A stretch of 64,000 bases of DNA from Desulfovibrio sp. Huiquan2017. Its GTDB lineage: Bacteria; Desulfobacterota; Desulfovibrionia; Desulfovibrionales; Desulfovibrionaceae. Shown in pieces: positions 49,765 through 58,396 of this stretch. Position 1 is the stretch's first letter; each line of letters starts with the position of its first letter. Where the stretch lies: the NCBI RefSeq assembly GCF_017351175.1, contig NZ_JAFMPN010000001.1, positions 124,001 to 188,000 of the forward strand. The letters are read 5' to 3'. A program made the translations under genes and the position numbers. The notes beneath the pieces were generated by a model. It saw only the letters and a list, made by a program, of their open reading frames with translations, made no database searches and was not told where the DNA came from.

Positions 49765-50922
49765 ATGACACGAATCATTTCCATTCTGGCCCTGCTCTGC
49801 CTGCTCGTCTCCTGTTCCCGATACGATGCCTTGCGCATCGCCCGCGCCGCCGCCACGGGCAACCCGGCGGCCGCGGCCGAATCCCTGGCCCGGAACAAGG
49901 CCATCGGTTACGCGAGCAACCCCGCAGCCCTGGGCAACGACCTGAAAAACTTCCAAAAGCTCGTGGAAGACTTCATCAAGACCGTCGGCGGCGTCTGGGG
50001 CGCGGACAACGTCCGGGTACCCGCGCCCAAACAATACGTCAAGTACACGGAGAACTATCTTTCCAGGGCCAGCGTGGATTTCGACACCGGGGAAATCGTG
50101 GTCGAGACCGTGGCCGACAAGGAACCGCTCAAAAGCCTGCGCAACGCCATCGTGACCACCCTGCTCACGCCCGGCGACCCGCGCGCCGTGGACCTTTATT
50201 CGGCCAAGACCATCAAACTCGGGGAGACCCCATTCCTGTTCGGTGAGGTCAAGGACGCGGATGGCAAGGACATCCGCTGGGCATGGCGGGCCGAGCGATA
50301 TGCCGATCACCTCATCGCGAACGCCCTCAAGACGCGCAAAGTCGAGGGCCGGACCGCCCGTTCCGTCACCTTTCACATGGTCGGGGACCATCTCAACGTG
50401 CGTGCGGCCAAATACCGGGAATTGGTGGCAAAAAACGCCAAACGGTTCAAGGTCAGCCGAAATCTGATCTACGCCATCATGAAGGTCGAATCGGACTTCA
50501 ACCCGTTCGCGGTGAGCGGGGCTTCGGCCGTGGGGCTGATGCAGGTGGTCCCATCCACGGCAGGCAGCGACGTATACCGGCTGCTGCACGGCAAGGCCGG
50601 ACAGCCCTCGCGCGGGGACCTGTTCGAGCCGCCGACCAATATCACCTACGGCACGGCCTACCTGCACCTCCTGGACACCCGCTTCCTGAGCGCCATCACC
50701 AACCCCGTATCGCGTGAATACTGCGTCATCGCCGGATACAACGGCGGCGCGGGCGGAGTACTCCAAACCTTCGACACGGACAAAACCCGGGCGGCGGGGA
50801 AGATCAACGCCCTGCAACCTGCGGGCGTGTACGCAAAGCTGCGCAGGGAGCTTCCCTTCGAAGAAACCCGGCGCTACCTTGGCAAGGTTCTTGAAGCCAA
50901 GAAGCAATTCGTCAACTTCTAG
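49765..50922 (+). CDS. mltC: Membrane-bound lytic transglycosylase C-type lipoprotein
   Basis: A 385-residue lipoprotein: MTRIISILALLCLLVSC ends in a lipobox Cys. The N-terminal half has the MltC domain (ENYLSRASVDFDTGEIVVET, VTTLLTPGDPRAVDLYSA). The C-terminal SLT domain carries ISRNLIYAIMKVESDFNPFA-like residues (seen as VSRNLIYAIMKVESDFNPFA) with catalytic Glu, GASAVGLMQVVPSTAG and AGYNGGAGGV. It cleaves peptidoglycan at the outer membrane. I start at ATG 49765 because it opens the signal peptide; the frame is open 21 codons further up. Confidence 0.93.
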   Translation: MTRIISILALLCLLVSCSRYDALRIARAAATGNPAAAAESLARNKAIGYASNPAALGNDLKNFQKLVEDFIKTVGGVWGADNVRVPAPKQYVKYTENYLSRASVDFDTGEIVVETVADKEPLKSLRNAIVTTLLTPGDPRAVDLYSAKTIKLGETPFLFGEVKDADGKDIRWAWRAERYADHLIANALKTRKVEGRTARSVTFHMVGDHLNVRAAKYRELVAKNAKRFKVSRNLIYAIMKVESDFNPFAVSGASAVGLMQVVPSTAGSDVYRLLHGKAGQPSRGDLFEPPTNITYGTAYLHLLDTRFLSAITNPVSREYCVIAGYNGGAGGVLQTFDTDKTRAAGKINALQPAGVYAKLRRELPFEETRRYLGKVLEAKKQFVNF

Positions 50923-50934
50923 TCAGCGCACGCC

Positions 50935-51861
50935 ATGAACCTTCAGGAACTCCTCTCATCCGCCGAGGAACAATTCGAGCGGCTCATCGCCCTACTCCTT
51001 CCCGACGCGTCTCCGGACCAGCTTCGCATGATCGGCGGCACACTCCTCGGGCTGTCGGCGCTCATCCTGCTGTTCATCGGACTACGCCTGTTGCGCCGCC
51101 CCCGGCACAACCCGCCATCCACGCGTACAGGCATCCCGCGCACCCTGCAGCACAAGGGCGCGGTCGTGGACATGCTGGCCGGACCGGACGACGAGTCCGT
51201 GGCCGTGCGCTGCGTGATCACGGCCGCCAAATCCAACAAGATCCAGTGCGAGATCATCGAGCGGCTGGACGTCCTCCGGACGAAGCCGGGCCACGACCTG
51301 GTCTGCGTGTTCGCTCCCATGAAGACGCGCAAGGGACGGATCAATTCCTTCACGGCCACCCTGATGGAATCGGATCGCGCGGGACGCGAGACGGACCGGC
51401 TGGTCCTTGCCGGCCCCACGGACTACGCGCTTATCCCGCGCCGCAAGCACCAACGCAAGCGCGTGGCCGACCAGCAGTTCATCCGGGTCAAGCTATGGAC
51501 CGCCTCGCCGCAGGACTCGGACCTGACCTTCGAGGACGCGGCCCCGCAGATCGGAGTCAACTCATTCGCCACGGACGGCCCGGGGCAGGGCGCCAACGCG
51601 GTCATCAACATCTCTGACGGCGGGCTCGGACTGTCTGTGCTCAACCGGCTCGTTCCCGAGACCTGCACCGTATCCACCCCGGTGGTCATCAATCTGTTCA
51701 TGTTCAATTTCCGGGAAAAGACCTTCAAGCCATACTGGTACGCGGGCGAGGTCCGCACCCTGGAGGACGGTCGCCCCGGCTTCACGCGCATGGGCATCGC
51801 ATTCACCGCCACAGCCCGGGCGGACGGGGATTCCGGGCGCCTGCACTGGATCGCCCTGTAG
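50935..51861 (+). CDS. Membrane-anchored PilZ-like protein
   Basis: A 308-residue protein with one N-terminal helix (GGTLLGLSALILLFIGLRLL) followed by a cytoplasmic part with two beta-rich regions. The second has PRRKHQRKRV, which supplies RxxxR, and NISDGGLGLSV, which supplies the N/DxSxxG motif of c-di-GMP-binding PilZ domains. FRRxxR-type spacing suggests a YcgR-like flagellar brake or relative. It begins 12 bases after mltC, probably in the same transcript. Output is unknown. Confidence 0.78.
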   Translation: MNLQELLSSAEEQFERLIALLLPDASPDQLRMIGGTLLGLSALILLFIGLRLLRRPRHNPPSTRTGIPRTLQHKGAVVDMLAGPDDESVAVRCVITAAKSNKIQCEIIERLDVLRTKPGHDLVCVFAPMKTRKGRINSFTATLMESDRAGRETDRLVLAGPTDYALIPRRKHQRKRVADQQFIRVKLWTASPQDSDLTFEDAAPQIGVNSFATDGPGQGANAVINISDGGLGLSVLNRLVPETCTVSTPVVINLFMFNFREKTFKPYWYAGEVRTLEDGRPGFTRMGIAFTATARADGDSGRLHWIAL

Positions 51862-52085
51862 GCGGCGGAAAGATTCCCGCCAAAACGCCGTCCGTCTGCC
51901 CACAGGCAAAAACGATGATCGACAGCCTTCTCTCCACCCTTCGATGACGGACTGCGATCCGACGCGGCCCCCTTTGTCCACCCTTCGCAATAAGGAAGCC
52001 GACGGGATGAGTCCCAAACGGCATTATGTAGGAGCCGCACAAGGCTCATCTTGAGATAGAACATGCCCCGTCGTAAGATGGGGGC
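51862..52085. other. Intergenic region before the IS-like element
   Basis: No gene. A small hairpin CCCCGTCGTAAGATGGGG lies at 52066-52083 just before the ATG at 52086. I could not identify the left terminal repeat of the element. Confidence 0.3.
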
Positions 52086-52559
52086 ATGACTTATAGAACA
52101 CGTAGATCACCGGTATTAGTGGCACTTTCCAAGAAGCGGTCTTTGTTGTCCCGTGAACTATTGGACCTGGAAAAACAGATAGCTGACAAGCAGACCGAAA
52201 TCGACACACTGGATTGCACCATGCTGATGCTGGGCATCGCGTGCGACATGGAATTGGCCCGCCCCAGGCAGGTCTACACACGAACATTCGGCTATGGCGA
52301 ACTGAAACGGATGATTTTGGATATTCTGAAGAACGCGAATGCCCCCATGACCACACGGCAGGTCACAGATGAAGTGCGTAGACGCAAAAAGCTGTTGCAG
52401 GATTACCGTCCGCACGTGAAGCGGGCACTGATGCGGTACCGGATCACGATCCAGGTCGGCAAGACGGAATCCGGCGAATCGCTGTGGGCGTTGAAGGGGC
52501 AGGCCGCCAGGGCCAAGGACGGCTGTGCATCGCCGCTGCGGCTTGTCCGGTCCCAATAG
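52086..52559 (+). CDS. Coiled-coil/winged-helix protein, possible IS passenger
   Basis: A 157-residue protein. Residues about 10-45 are a coiled coil (KKRSLLSRELLDLEKQIADK); residues about 70-130 look like a winged helix (GELKRMILDILKNANAPMTT, RQVTDEVRRRKK, ESLWALKGQ). Proteins with this plan are often found beside transposases, as I recall. Its last 157 bases run antisense over the end of the transposase gene, so one of the two C-termini is probably not native. GGGGG precedes the ATG. Confidence 0.6.
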   Translation: MTYRTRRSPVLVALSKKRSLLSRELLDLEKQIADKQTEIDTLDCTMLMLGIACDMELARPRQVYTRTFGYGELKRMILDILKNANAPMTTRQVTDEVRRRKKLLQDYRPHVKRALMRYRITIQVGKTESGESLWALKGQAARAKDGCASPLRLVRSQ

Positions 52560-53530
52560 CCCCGGAACCGGGGCTTTGACTTCACAAGGGTGAGGAGCTT
52601 GGTGATCATGTCGAAGGACGTACGCCGGTTGTTCCAGCGCCTGACATCTTCCCGGTAGGCGATTTCATTGGCATACAGGTCCAGATATTCCACGCTGAGA
52701 TGATGGACCTGCCCACGGATGAAGCGGCGTAGACGGCTGAAATAGGATTCGGCCTGGTTGGTGTTCTCCCCGCTGGGGCCGACGAACTCGATGTCATGGT
52801 TGACCTGGGTGTGGTCGAAATATGCCATCAAATCCGTATAGGAACCATGTTGGTCCGTGATCACTTCCGATCCCTTCACCAGTTGCTGCTCCACGATATC
52901 CATGATGTCAGCCGAGTTCTCCGTGTCGATGACATAGGTCAGGGTGCGTATGGCCCCCTCGCCGGGGTTGCCCCGCTGGCGAAGCACCAAGATGCATTTG
53001 GATGGCTTCGGAGACTTCTTGGACAGTGTTTTGCGGTCCTTTGCGCGATTGGAAAGCCGGGTGGAGGAGTGGAGATACGCCCCATCGATTTCGACCTTCC
53101 CGGTCCATGCCGGGAACTCAGGCCGCGCCGCATATAAGGCTTCTCGCAAACGATGGTAGAATACATAGGCCGTCTTGTACTGGACGTTCATGTGACGCAT
53201 GAGCTGCAAGGCCGACATCCCCTTGACCGCATTGGCCAGAGCCACGATGCCCATAAGGATCTTCTTCAAGGGCAGCTTGGTGGATGCCAGCCAGGTGCCG
53301 CTGGTCAAGGAGAAGGTGTGGCCGCACCCCTTGCACCGCCATTGTTTCCTGGTTTGCAGGTAGTAGTGGGGATCAACACACCCACATTCAGGGCATACAG
53401 ATTCCCCGTCGGTCTCGGGCCACCGTAGTTCCTGGAACGTGGCGCGAACCGTTTCGTCATCCCATTCCGCGACTTCCGGAAGGGATATTTTGCGTGCCTG
53501 CGCTTCAAGCAGGAAGTGTTGATTATGCAT
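52403..53530 (-). CDS. IS1595 family (ISXO2-like) transposase
   Basis: A 375-residue transposase. An N-terminal zinc ribbon (CPECGCVDPHYYLQTRKQWR then CKGCGHTFS) is followed by TSGTWLASTKLPLKKILMGI and the DDE-like catalytic domain: EIDGAYLHS, VITDQHGSYTDL, and GENTNQAESYFSRLRRFIRG. These are the IS1595 blocks. The family norm is about 300-330 residues; the last about 45 residues here overlap the antisense passenger gene and look unlike the family, so the natural end may have been changed. Promoter at 53557-53587. Confidence 0.9.
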   Translation of the reverse strand: MHNQHFLLEAQARKISLPEVAEWDDETVRATFQELRWPETDGESVCPECGCVDPHYYLQTRKQWRCKGCGHTFSLTSGTWLASTKLPLKKILMGIVALANAVKGMSALQLMRHMNVQYKTAYVFYHRLREALYAARPEFPAWTGKVEIDGAYLHSSTRLSNRAKDRKTLSKKSPKPSKCILVLRQRGNPGEGAIRTLTYVIDTENSADIMDIVEQQLVKGSEVITDQHGSYTDLMAYFDHTQVNHDIEFVGPSGENTNQAESYFSRLRRFIRGQVHHLSVEYLDLYANEIAYREDVRRWNNRRTSFDMITKLLTLVKSKPRFRGYWDRTSRSGDAQPSLALAACPFNAHSDSPDSVLPTWIVIRYRISARFTCGR

Positions 53531-53556
53531 ATAGTCACCGAGAGACTTCGATGACT

Positions 53557-53587
53557 ATTATATGACACGAATTAATAAAAAAGTCAA
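53557..53587 (-). promoter_or_regulatory. Transposase promoter
   Basis: On the minus strand TTGACT (53582-53587) and a perfect TATAAT (53557-53562), spacing 19, upstream of the transposase ATG at 53530. The rest of 53588-53801 holds an AT-rich stretch with a 63-codon frame I do not consider a gene. Confidence 0.6.
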
Positions 53588-53801
53588 TGATGGCAATGTT
53601 TTGCCATAAGTGTTTGAAATCGCGGTGAAGAGTTTATCTTTTTCTTTTTTCCAATCACTTACGCATTCTCATACGCTTGGCATAGATTTATGTTGGCGGT
53701 CGCCATGTTCATTCTTACTCGACTCTTTTTTTCGGTCAGGCTATGTCATCACCATCCGGGGAATGTGGGAGATGCTACAAATTAGCGACAAAGGTGTATG
53801 A

Positions 53802-54074
53802 ATGATCAAAGTAATACTAAATGGAAAGAAGATGTTAACGCGTCAGACACTTCATGCAGAACTTAAGGAAAAACTGGATTTACCTGATTACTACGGGGCA
53901 AATCTGGATGCCTTGTGGGATTGCTTAACAGGTTGGATAGATACTCCATCCCACATTGTTTGGGAGGATGCCTCAGTAACCAAAGAAGTAATCCCTGAGT
54001 ATTTCAAAAGGACACTCAGCGTATTTAGGGAGGCTGAGAAAGAAGGCTTTGTAGTTTTGACAATAACGAATTGA
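53802..54074 (+). CDS. Barstar family ribonuclease inhibitor, orphan
   Basis: A 90-residue protein of the barstar fold: IKVILNGKKMLTRQTLHAEL, then KLDLPDYYGANLDALWDCLT, where YYGANLDALWDCL is the signature helix and loop that enter the RNase active site, and a final strand EKEGFVVLTITN. Barstars neutralise barnase-type ribonucleases. AAAGG lies 7 bases before the ATG. No ribonuclease gene is visible upstream; the upstream side is occupied by the IS element. Base composition is AT-rich compared with the neighbouring chromosome, pointing to acquired DNA. Confidence 0.85.
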   Translation: MIKVILNGKKMLTRQTLHAELKEKLDLPDYYGANLDALWDCLTGWIDTPSHIVWEDASVTKEVIPEYFKRTLSVFREAEKEGFVVLTITN

Positions 54075-54161
54075 ATTGTTTAGCAATACAAGAACCACAC
54101 GGAGCGATGACACCTATCAGTTTTGTCTTGTGCATTTCCTACATAATGCCGGTCCCAAAGA

Positions 54162-54191
54162 AAAAGCCCCGACCGTGTGGCCGGGGCTTTT
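54162..54191. terminator. Bidirectional terminator
   Basis: AAAAGCCCCG (54162-54171) and CGGGGCTTTT (54182-54191) with inner GCC/GGC pairing, between the convergent barstar gene and the flagellar-type gene. Confidence 0.82.
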
Positions 54192-54211
54192 GCATCGTCT
54201 TTGGGGAAAGA

Positions 54212-54568
54212 TCAGCCTTTCTTGTTCACAAACCTTTCCTTGGCCAGCCGGGGCATGTTCCCGGCGCCGAAGCTGTAGCCCGCGATGCGCCGATTCTGAC
54301 GTTTCATGCTGCCCAGGTCCTGCTTCAAGGATTGCCGCAGGCTCCTGGCCTCGCCGGTGATCCTGTCGTGCAGGGATTTCATCTCCACGAGCTTGTCCGC
54401 CAACTGTTTCAAATGTTCCCCGGACAGGCCGTTCACGGCCTCGTCCAGGAGCCGTTCGCGGGAACGGGCAAGCCGTTCGGCCTCGAAGACGTCCCCGGCC
54501 TGCAGGGAATGCAGTTCCTTTTGCCCGATGGAGATGGCTTCATCGAGCATATGGGCGCGACTGGCCAT
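54212..54568 (-). CDS. Small helical protein, possibly a flagellar chaperone
   Basis: A 118-residue helical protein (MASRAHMLDEAISIGQKELH, ERLARSRERLLDEAVNGLSG, ARSLRQSLKQDLGSMKRQNR) ending GYSFGAGNMPRLAKERFVNK. The repeated long helices and size fit FliT/FlgN-type flagellar export chaperones; the match is by overall look, not by a firm motif. It starts 2 bases after the preceding gene's stop, so the two are coupled. Confidence 0.6.
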   Translation of the reverse strand: MASRAHMLDEAISIGQKELHSLQAGDVFEAERLARSRERLLDEAVNGLSGEHLKQLADKLVEMKSLHDRITGEARSLRQSLKQDLGSMKRQNRRIAGYSFGAGNMPRLAKERFVNKKG

Positions 54569-54570
54569 GT

Positions 54571-55173
54571 CTATTTCTTCACCATACGGATGTCGTCCCG
54601 CAGGGCTTTGATGACCTTCTTCCATTTTTCCACCGCAGGCAGGAATTCGTATTCGAGCAGGTCGGCCAGAAGAATCCAATCCTCGTTTTCGAGCACGGAG
54701 CTCATTTCCGTGAACATGGAATTGAATTCCTCGGCGCTCTCCAGGTAGGCCGGATGGTCCTTGAGGGAGTATTCATCGCGCAGGATACCGATCATGTTCA
54801 GGAAGTTGCGGATGACGTCGATGAGATCCTGGTAAGTTTCCAGGGCTTCAGCGTCGTCGGCCTGGCGGAACAGGGTCGCCACGCGCTTGCCGCCCTCGCT
54901 CATGAGATTGACCACCTTGTAGAGTTCAAGGGTGATCTCCACGGCCATGTCCTCGGTGGCCATGGTCACGATCTCCACGGACTCCACCTCGGACATGTCG
55001 ATGTCCTCGGCCTGGTGGGGATAAATCTCGGTGAACGGCTCTTGGTTGATCATGACGTCGGTCACGATGCGGTCTTCCAGGTGACCATCCTCGACCATCT
55101 TATCGAAGACCTGCTCCAGGTTCTCGAAATTCTGGACCCCGATATCGTATTGTTTTCCATCAATGATAATCAT
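54571..55173 (-). CDS. Conserved hypothetical protein next to the chaperone-like gene
   Basis: A 200-residue acidic protein starting MIIIDGKQYDIGVQNFENLE at ATG 55171-55173 (AAGG 5 bases upstream). The first about 60 residues look like a small beta domain; the remainder is helical (ITLELYKVVNLMSEGGKRVA, YQDLIDVIRNFLNMIGILRD, ADLLEYEFLPAVEKWKKVIK). I know no named family, but coupling to the FliT/FlgN-like gene suggests a flagellar or motility function. Confidence 0.65.
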   Translation of the reverse strand: MIIIDGKQYDIGVQNFENLEQVFDKMVEDGHLEDRIVTDVMINQEPFTEIYPHQAEDIDMSEVESVEIVTMATEDMAVEITLELYKVVNLMSEGGKRVATLFRQADDAEALETYQDLIDVIRNFLNMIGILRDEYSLKDHPAYLESAEEFNSMFTEMSSVLENEDWILLADLLEYEFLPAVEKWKKVIKALRDDIRMVKK

Positions 55174-55251
55174 GCTGACCTTCTCCTCCGTGAGTAGATA
55201 AAATTTGCCGATTTTTCCGGTGCGAACCAGATAATTCAAAATCCGTGCCGA

Positions 55252-56799
55252 TCAGTCCAAATCGGCGAGCAACCCGCCGAGCAGCCCGGAATGACGCTCG
55301 GCCACAGCCAGAAGCGAGGCGAGATGGTCACCTTGACGCTGACTTTCGAACATCCACAATAATGCCAATATATTCAAAGAATTATTCGAAGACAAGATGT
55401 TTTGCACACGTTGCCAGGAAGCCAGGAACTTGGCCTTCGCCTGGGGTCGTGGATTGACGCGCAACAACGCGCCCTGCTGGGAGAGCAAAAAGAGCATGTC
55501 CCGCGCGCTCGTCAAAGTTTTGAACAACTCCTGCCGCATGGCCGGACTCAGCCGTGCGCCCAGGCCTGTCCGGCCCGCGTCCGGCCTGCCGTCCAAAAAT
55601 GCGCTGAAGTGCGCCCGCTGCAATCCGATCCACAGGGCTCTGTCCGTACCGTCGTGCCCGGACAGGGACTCGAGTTCCATGAGCCCATCCTCGCCGGTGC
55701 GCGTGCGCCAGATGCGTGCGCCGGTCACCGGGCCGGGCTCGCCGCCGGAAATCTGGGCATGGACGCAGGCGTACATGGTTTCCGGGGTCACGGACCGGCG
55801 GCAGGCTTCCCCATGGGGGCAGGACTTGCCGAATCCGCACGGATGGCAATCCATGTCCGGCTCCAGGCAGATATTTCCCGCCCGGTAGGGCCCGGTATCC
55901 CAAGGCTGGGCCGTGGCCAAAAAAACCGCGCACAGAGGCACCCCCAGCCCAGCGGCCAGGTGCATGGTTCCGGTGTCGTTGGTCAACAAGGCCCGACACC
56001 GGACCAGGACCCCGGCCAGTTCGGTCAGGGAGGTCTTGCCCATGCAGTCGATGAACGGAAAATCCGCGCCCTCTGCGAAACGCGCGCCGAGCCCGGTTTC
56101 GCCCTCGGTTCCGAGCAGAACCGGCACCAGGCCGTCGCACTCGAAAAGCATACGGGCGGTTGCAATGAAATATTCCACGGGCCAACGGCGGCGCTCCTCG
56201 CTGGCCCCCAGTTGCAGGGCGACGAATCCCTCCGCCCCGGCGTGCCCGGCCAGCAGTTCATCCGCCCGGCCCAAGGCCTCGTCGCCGGGATCGGCCAAGA
56301 TCAGGCCGTTGCCCCCATGCCCCAACCCGGCGGCCCGCCGAAAGAGATCGCAGACGTTGAACGGGCTGGCCCCCCGGTTGGCCCCGGCCATTTGCAAAAA
56401 AGCCGCCCAGGAGGAGGTATCCGCGTTGAAGCCGAGCTCGTCCACGGTGAATCCCGTGGTCCGGCCCGACTCCGGAGTCAGGCCGTAAGCCAGGAGACGC
56501 GAGGCCACCGACGGCGTCAGGTTCACGATTTCATCGGGAGCGAAGGCGTCGAGCACCCCCCGGCGGAACCCATCGAGATCGCGCACGGCCAGCCGCCAGT
56601 CCCGGTCCAGCCCGGACAACAGCCCCGCGCCAGGAAAGGCGAAAACCCGGTCCACGTCCCGCAGCAGGGTGGCCGCCGAGACGAAATTGGCCAGGCAGAC
56701 CAGCCCCACCCTGCACCCCCGCTCCTTGAAACCGGTGATCACGGGCTGGGTCTGGATTAAATCGCCGAAGCGAGTCAAATTGATGATCAGGACGTTCAC
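55252..56799 (-). CDS. Long family 9 glycosyltransferase
   Basis: A 515-residue protein from GTG 56797-56799 (AAGGA 8 bases upstream). Residues about 1-350 are GT9: NVLIINLTRFGDLIQTQPVI, VALQLGASEERRRWPVEYFI, and ALLTNDTGTMHLAAGLGVPL with the NDTG donor motif. A Cys patch (CHPCGFGKSCPHGEACRR) follows. The last about 150 residues are an extra helical region not usual in GT9 (family about 350 residues). It transfers heptose or a similar sugar. Located beside flagellar-type genes, it might modify flagellin rather than lipopolysaccharide; that is a guess. Confidence 0.85.
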   Translation of the reverse strand: MNVLIINLTRFGDLIQTQPVITGFKERGCRVGLVCLANFVSAATLLRDVDRVFAFPGAGLLSGLDRDWRLAVRDLDGFRRGVLDAFAPDEIVNLTPSVASRLLAYGLTPESGRTTGFTVDELGFNADTSSWAAFLQMAGANRGASPFNVCDLFRRAAGLGHGGNGLILADPGDEALGRADELLAGHAGAEGFVALQLGASEERRRWPVEYFIATARMLFECDGLVPVLLGTEGETGLGARFAEGADFPFIDCMGKTSLTELAGVLVRCRALLTNDTGTMHLAAGLGVPLCAVFLATAQPWDTGPYRAGNICLEPDMDCHPCGFGKSCPHGEACRRSVTPETMYACVHAQISGGEPGPVTGARIWRTRTGEDGLMELESLSGHDGTDRALWIGLQRAHFSAFLDGRPDAGRTGLGARLSPAMRQELFKTLTSARDMLFLLSQQGALLRVNPRPQAKAKFLASWQRVQNILSSNNSLNILALLWMFESQRQGDHLASLLAVAERHSGLLGGLLADLD

Positions 56800-56874
56800 G
56801 AGCCAAATCCTTATATATGGGTGCGCCGTCGAAAAACCGCCGGGTCGCGCCATTATTGCAAAAAAAGAGCCGAA

Positions 56875-57927
56875 TCAAAGGCCGGAACCGGCCTGGACCA
56901 AGCGAACGAGCTTTTCCACCGCGTGGATGGCCGCCTTGAGCCGGACGCGCTCCCCCTGATCCAAGGCTGCGGGGTTGACGTAGTTGTGCGGCGGCAGCCC
57001 GGACCGGTCGCATTCCAGGCCTATATCGAGCCGCTTGCGTTGCAGATATTCCCAGCCACCCAACAAAGCCCGGGCGTGATGTCCGTCGATATGCCCAGCC
57101 CCACCCAGGGCGCGGATGCGATCGCAGGTATTGTGCGGGCGCACACCGTATTTGAGGGCCAGGATGCGCGCGCTGTTGGTCAGGTGGGCCAGGACCGACT
57201 TCTTGATATTCAGGAACCCGTGCCACGGGCCGTCGCGCTCGGTGACGAACGCTCCGAACAAGGTCAGGGGCAGCCGATAGTCGGTCAGTTCGCGGACCAG
57301 CAGGGACAGGGCGATGGGCTTGGTGCGCACGTATTCCCAAAGCCGCTCGCGCATGCGCCGGACCTCGTCGCCTGCCCCGAACACGGCCCGAAAGTCGAGA
57401 ATCAGCCCGGATTGCCATGGTCCCTTTTCCGCCGGATTGGACAACCAGCCGGTCAGCCGGGCCAGCCAGGCGTCGAAATTTCCACGCCATTCGGGATTGC
57501 TGACCATGACCCCGCCGTCACACAGGGGCAGCCCGGCCCCATCCAGGGCAACGACGATGGACTGGGTGCAGGCGTCCAGCTCCGCTTCGTCCACCGCGAC
57601 AGGCACGAGCAGGCCGTTGTCCTGGTCCGACCCCGGCACCATCTCTTCCCGGCCGCCAGAGCCGAATTCCATGAAGGCGCATTGGGCGAGCCATGGATAT
57701 TCCGCAATGTGGGCCTCAAGCACGGCGGAAATCACGTCGTGGTTGAACCGGGTCAGCCGCTTGCATGCGATCTCGGCGGACGCTCCCCGATCGAGCCATT
57801 CCTCGACCAGTTCGAGCCGCGTCCGGCGCACCGCCGCCAGCCTACCCTCGCGGGCCATGAGCCGCAATTCGTCCAAGAGACCTTCCGGGACGCCGAAATC
57901 GCCGTTCACGGGCCCCTTGCCGTTCAA
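56875..57927 (-). CDS. DUF294-type putative nucleotidyltransferase
   Basis: A 350-residue protein from TTG 57925-57927, 5 bases after GGAGG. The nucleotidyltransferase core has FGSGGREEMVPGSDQDNGLL (GS-x-x-R-x-E and the D-x-D metal site), then a substrate-binding helical domain (NIKKSVLAHLTNSARILALK, TCDRIRALGGAG). Relatives carry cNMP/CBS domains in front; those are absent here. Such genes commonly accompany sodium:solute symporters like the divergent pair at 58129, so it may regulate transport. Substrate unknown. Confidence 0.78.
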   Translation of the reverse strand: MNGKGPVNGDFGVPEGLLDELRLMAREGRLAAVRRTRLELVEEWLDRGASAEIACKRLTRFNHDVISAVLEAHIAEYPWLAQCAFMEFGSGGREEMVPGSDQDNGLLVPVAVDEAELDACTQSIVVALDGAGLPLCDGGVMVSNPEWRGNFDAWLARLTGWLSNPAEKGPWQSGLILDFRAVFGAGDEVRRMRERLWEYVRTKPIALSLLVRELTDYRLPLTLFGAFVTERDGPWHGFLNIKKSVLAHLTNSARILALKYGVRPHNTCDRIRALGGAGHIDGHHARALLGGWEYLQRKRLDIGLECDRSGLPPHNYVNPAALDQGERVRLKAAIHAVEKLVRLVQAGSGL

Positions 57928-58128
57928 GTTATCCTCCAAATTGACGCTCCATGGCTGAAAGTCCGACCGTTGACCGGAAAAAACCGTCCATTCGCCGCCG
58001 AGGCGAAAGGTCCTGAGCCCACGACCGTCCGGGTTCGACCGCTTACCTGAAAACGGATGCTCCCTTTGTTTCCCCTACTGTAAAAGGGCTTCAACGGCAA
58101 ACCTGCAACCGCAATGGGGGTATTCACC

Positions 58129-58395
58129 ATGGATCAGATCGAAAGGATTCGTAAACGGCAACTGCGATTCGCGCTCGGCGTGGGCGTGCCCTATTTCGCC
58201 TTCGTCATCGGCATCTTCCTGCTCGTCTACCTGGCCGGCGCATGGGTAACCGGCATCTCCATTCTCGGTTTCCCCCTGCACTACTGGCTGGTGGCCATCG
58301 CCATCTATCCGATAACCTGGGGACTGTTTATCTGGTACGTGAGCAAAGCCAATCAAATCGAAGACGAAATAGCCGACGCCGTCGAAGGAGAATAA
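58129..58395 (+). CDS. Small subunit of a sodium:solute symporter (DUF485/DUF4212 type)
   Basis: An 88-residue protein with two membrane helices (FALGVGVPYFAFVIGIFLLV and LHYWLVAIAIYPITWGLFIW) and a charged C-terminus (KANQIEDEIADAVEGE). GGGGG lies 8 bases before the ATG at 58129; an in-frame GTG-preceding start at 58114 is less likely. Proteins of this size and topology precede acetate/solute symporters in the same operon. One base separates it from the symporter gene. Confidence 0.8.
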   Translation: MDQIERIRKRQLRFALGVGVPYFAFVIGIFLLVYLAGAWVTGISILGFPLHYWLVAIAIYPITWGLFIWYVSKANQIEDEIADAVEGE

Positions 58396-58396
58396 C

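Larger units (their letters stand above)
52086..53587. mobile_element. IS1595-like insertion element (ends not resolved)
   Basis: A minus-strand ISXO2/IS1595-type transposase with its own promoter, together with a convergent small gene of a type I associate with such transposases as a passenger. Terminal inverted repeats were not found by eye, so the limits given are those of the genes and promoter. The flank toward 54 kb is AT-rich. Confidence 0.6.

Noticed and set aside
51962-53660. Terminal inverted repeats of the IS1595-like element
   Set aside because: Several short candidates were compared by eye on both sides, and none matched beyond a few bases.
53610-53801. 63-codon frame ending exactly before the barstar start, considered as a barnase remnant
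   Set aside because: No resemblance to a ribonuclease (no barnase-type catalytic residues) and no ribosome site; the abutting stop looks accidental.
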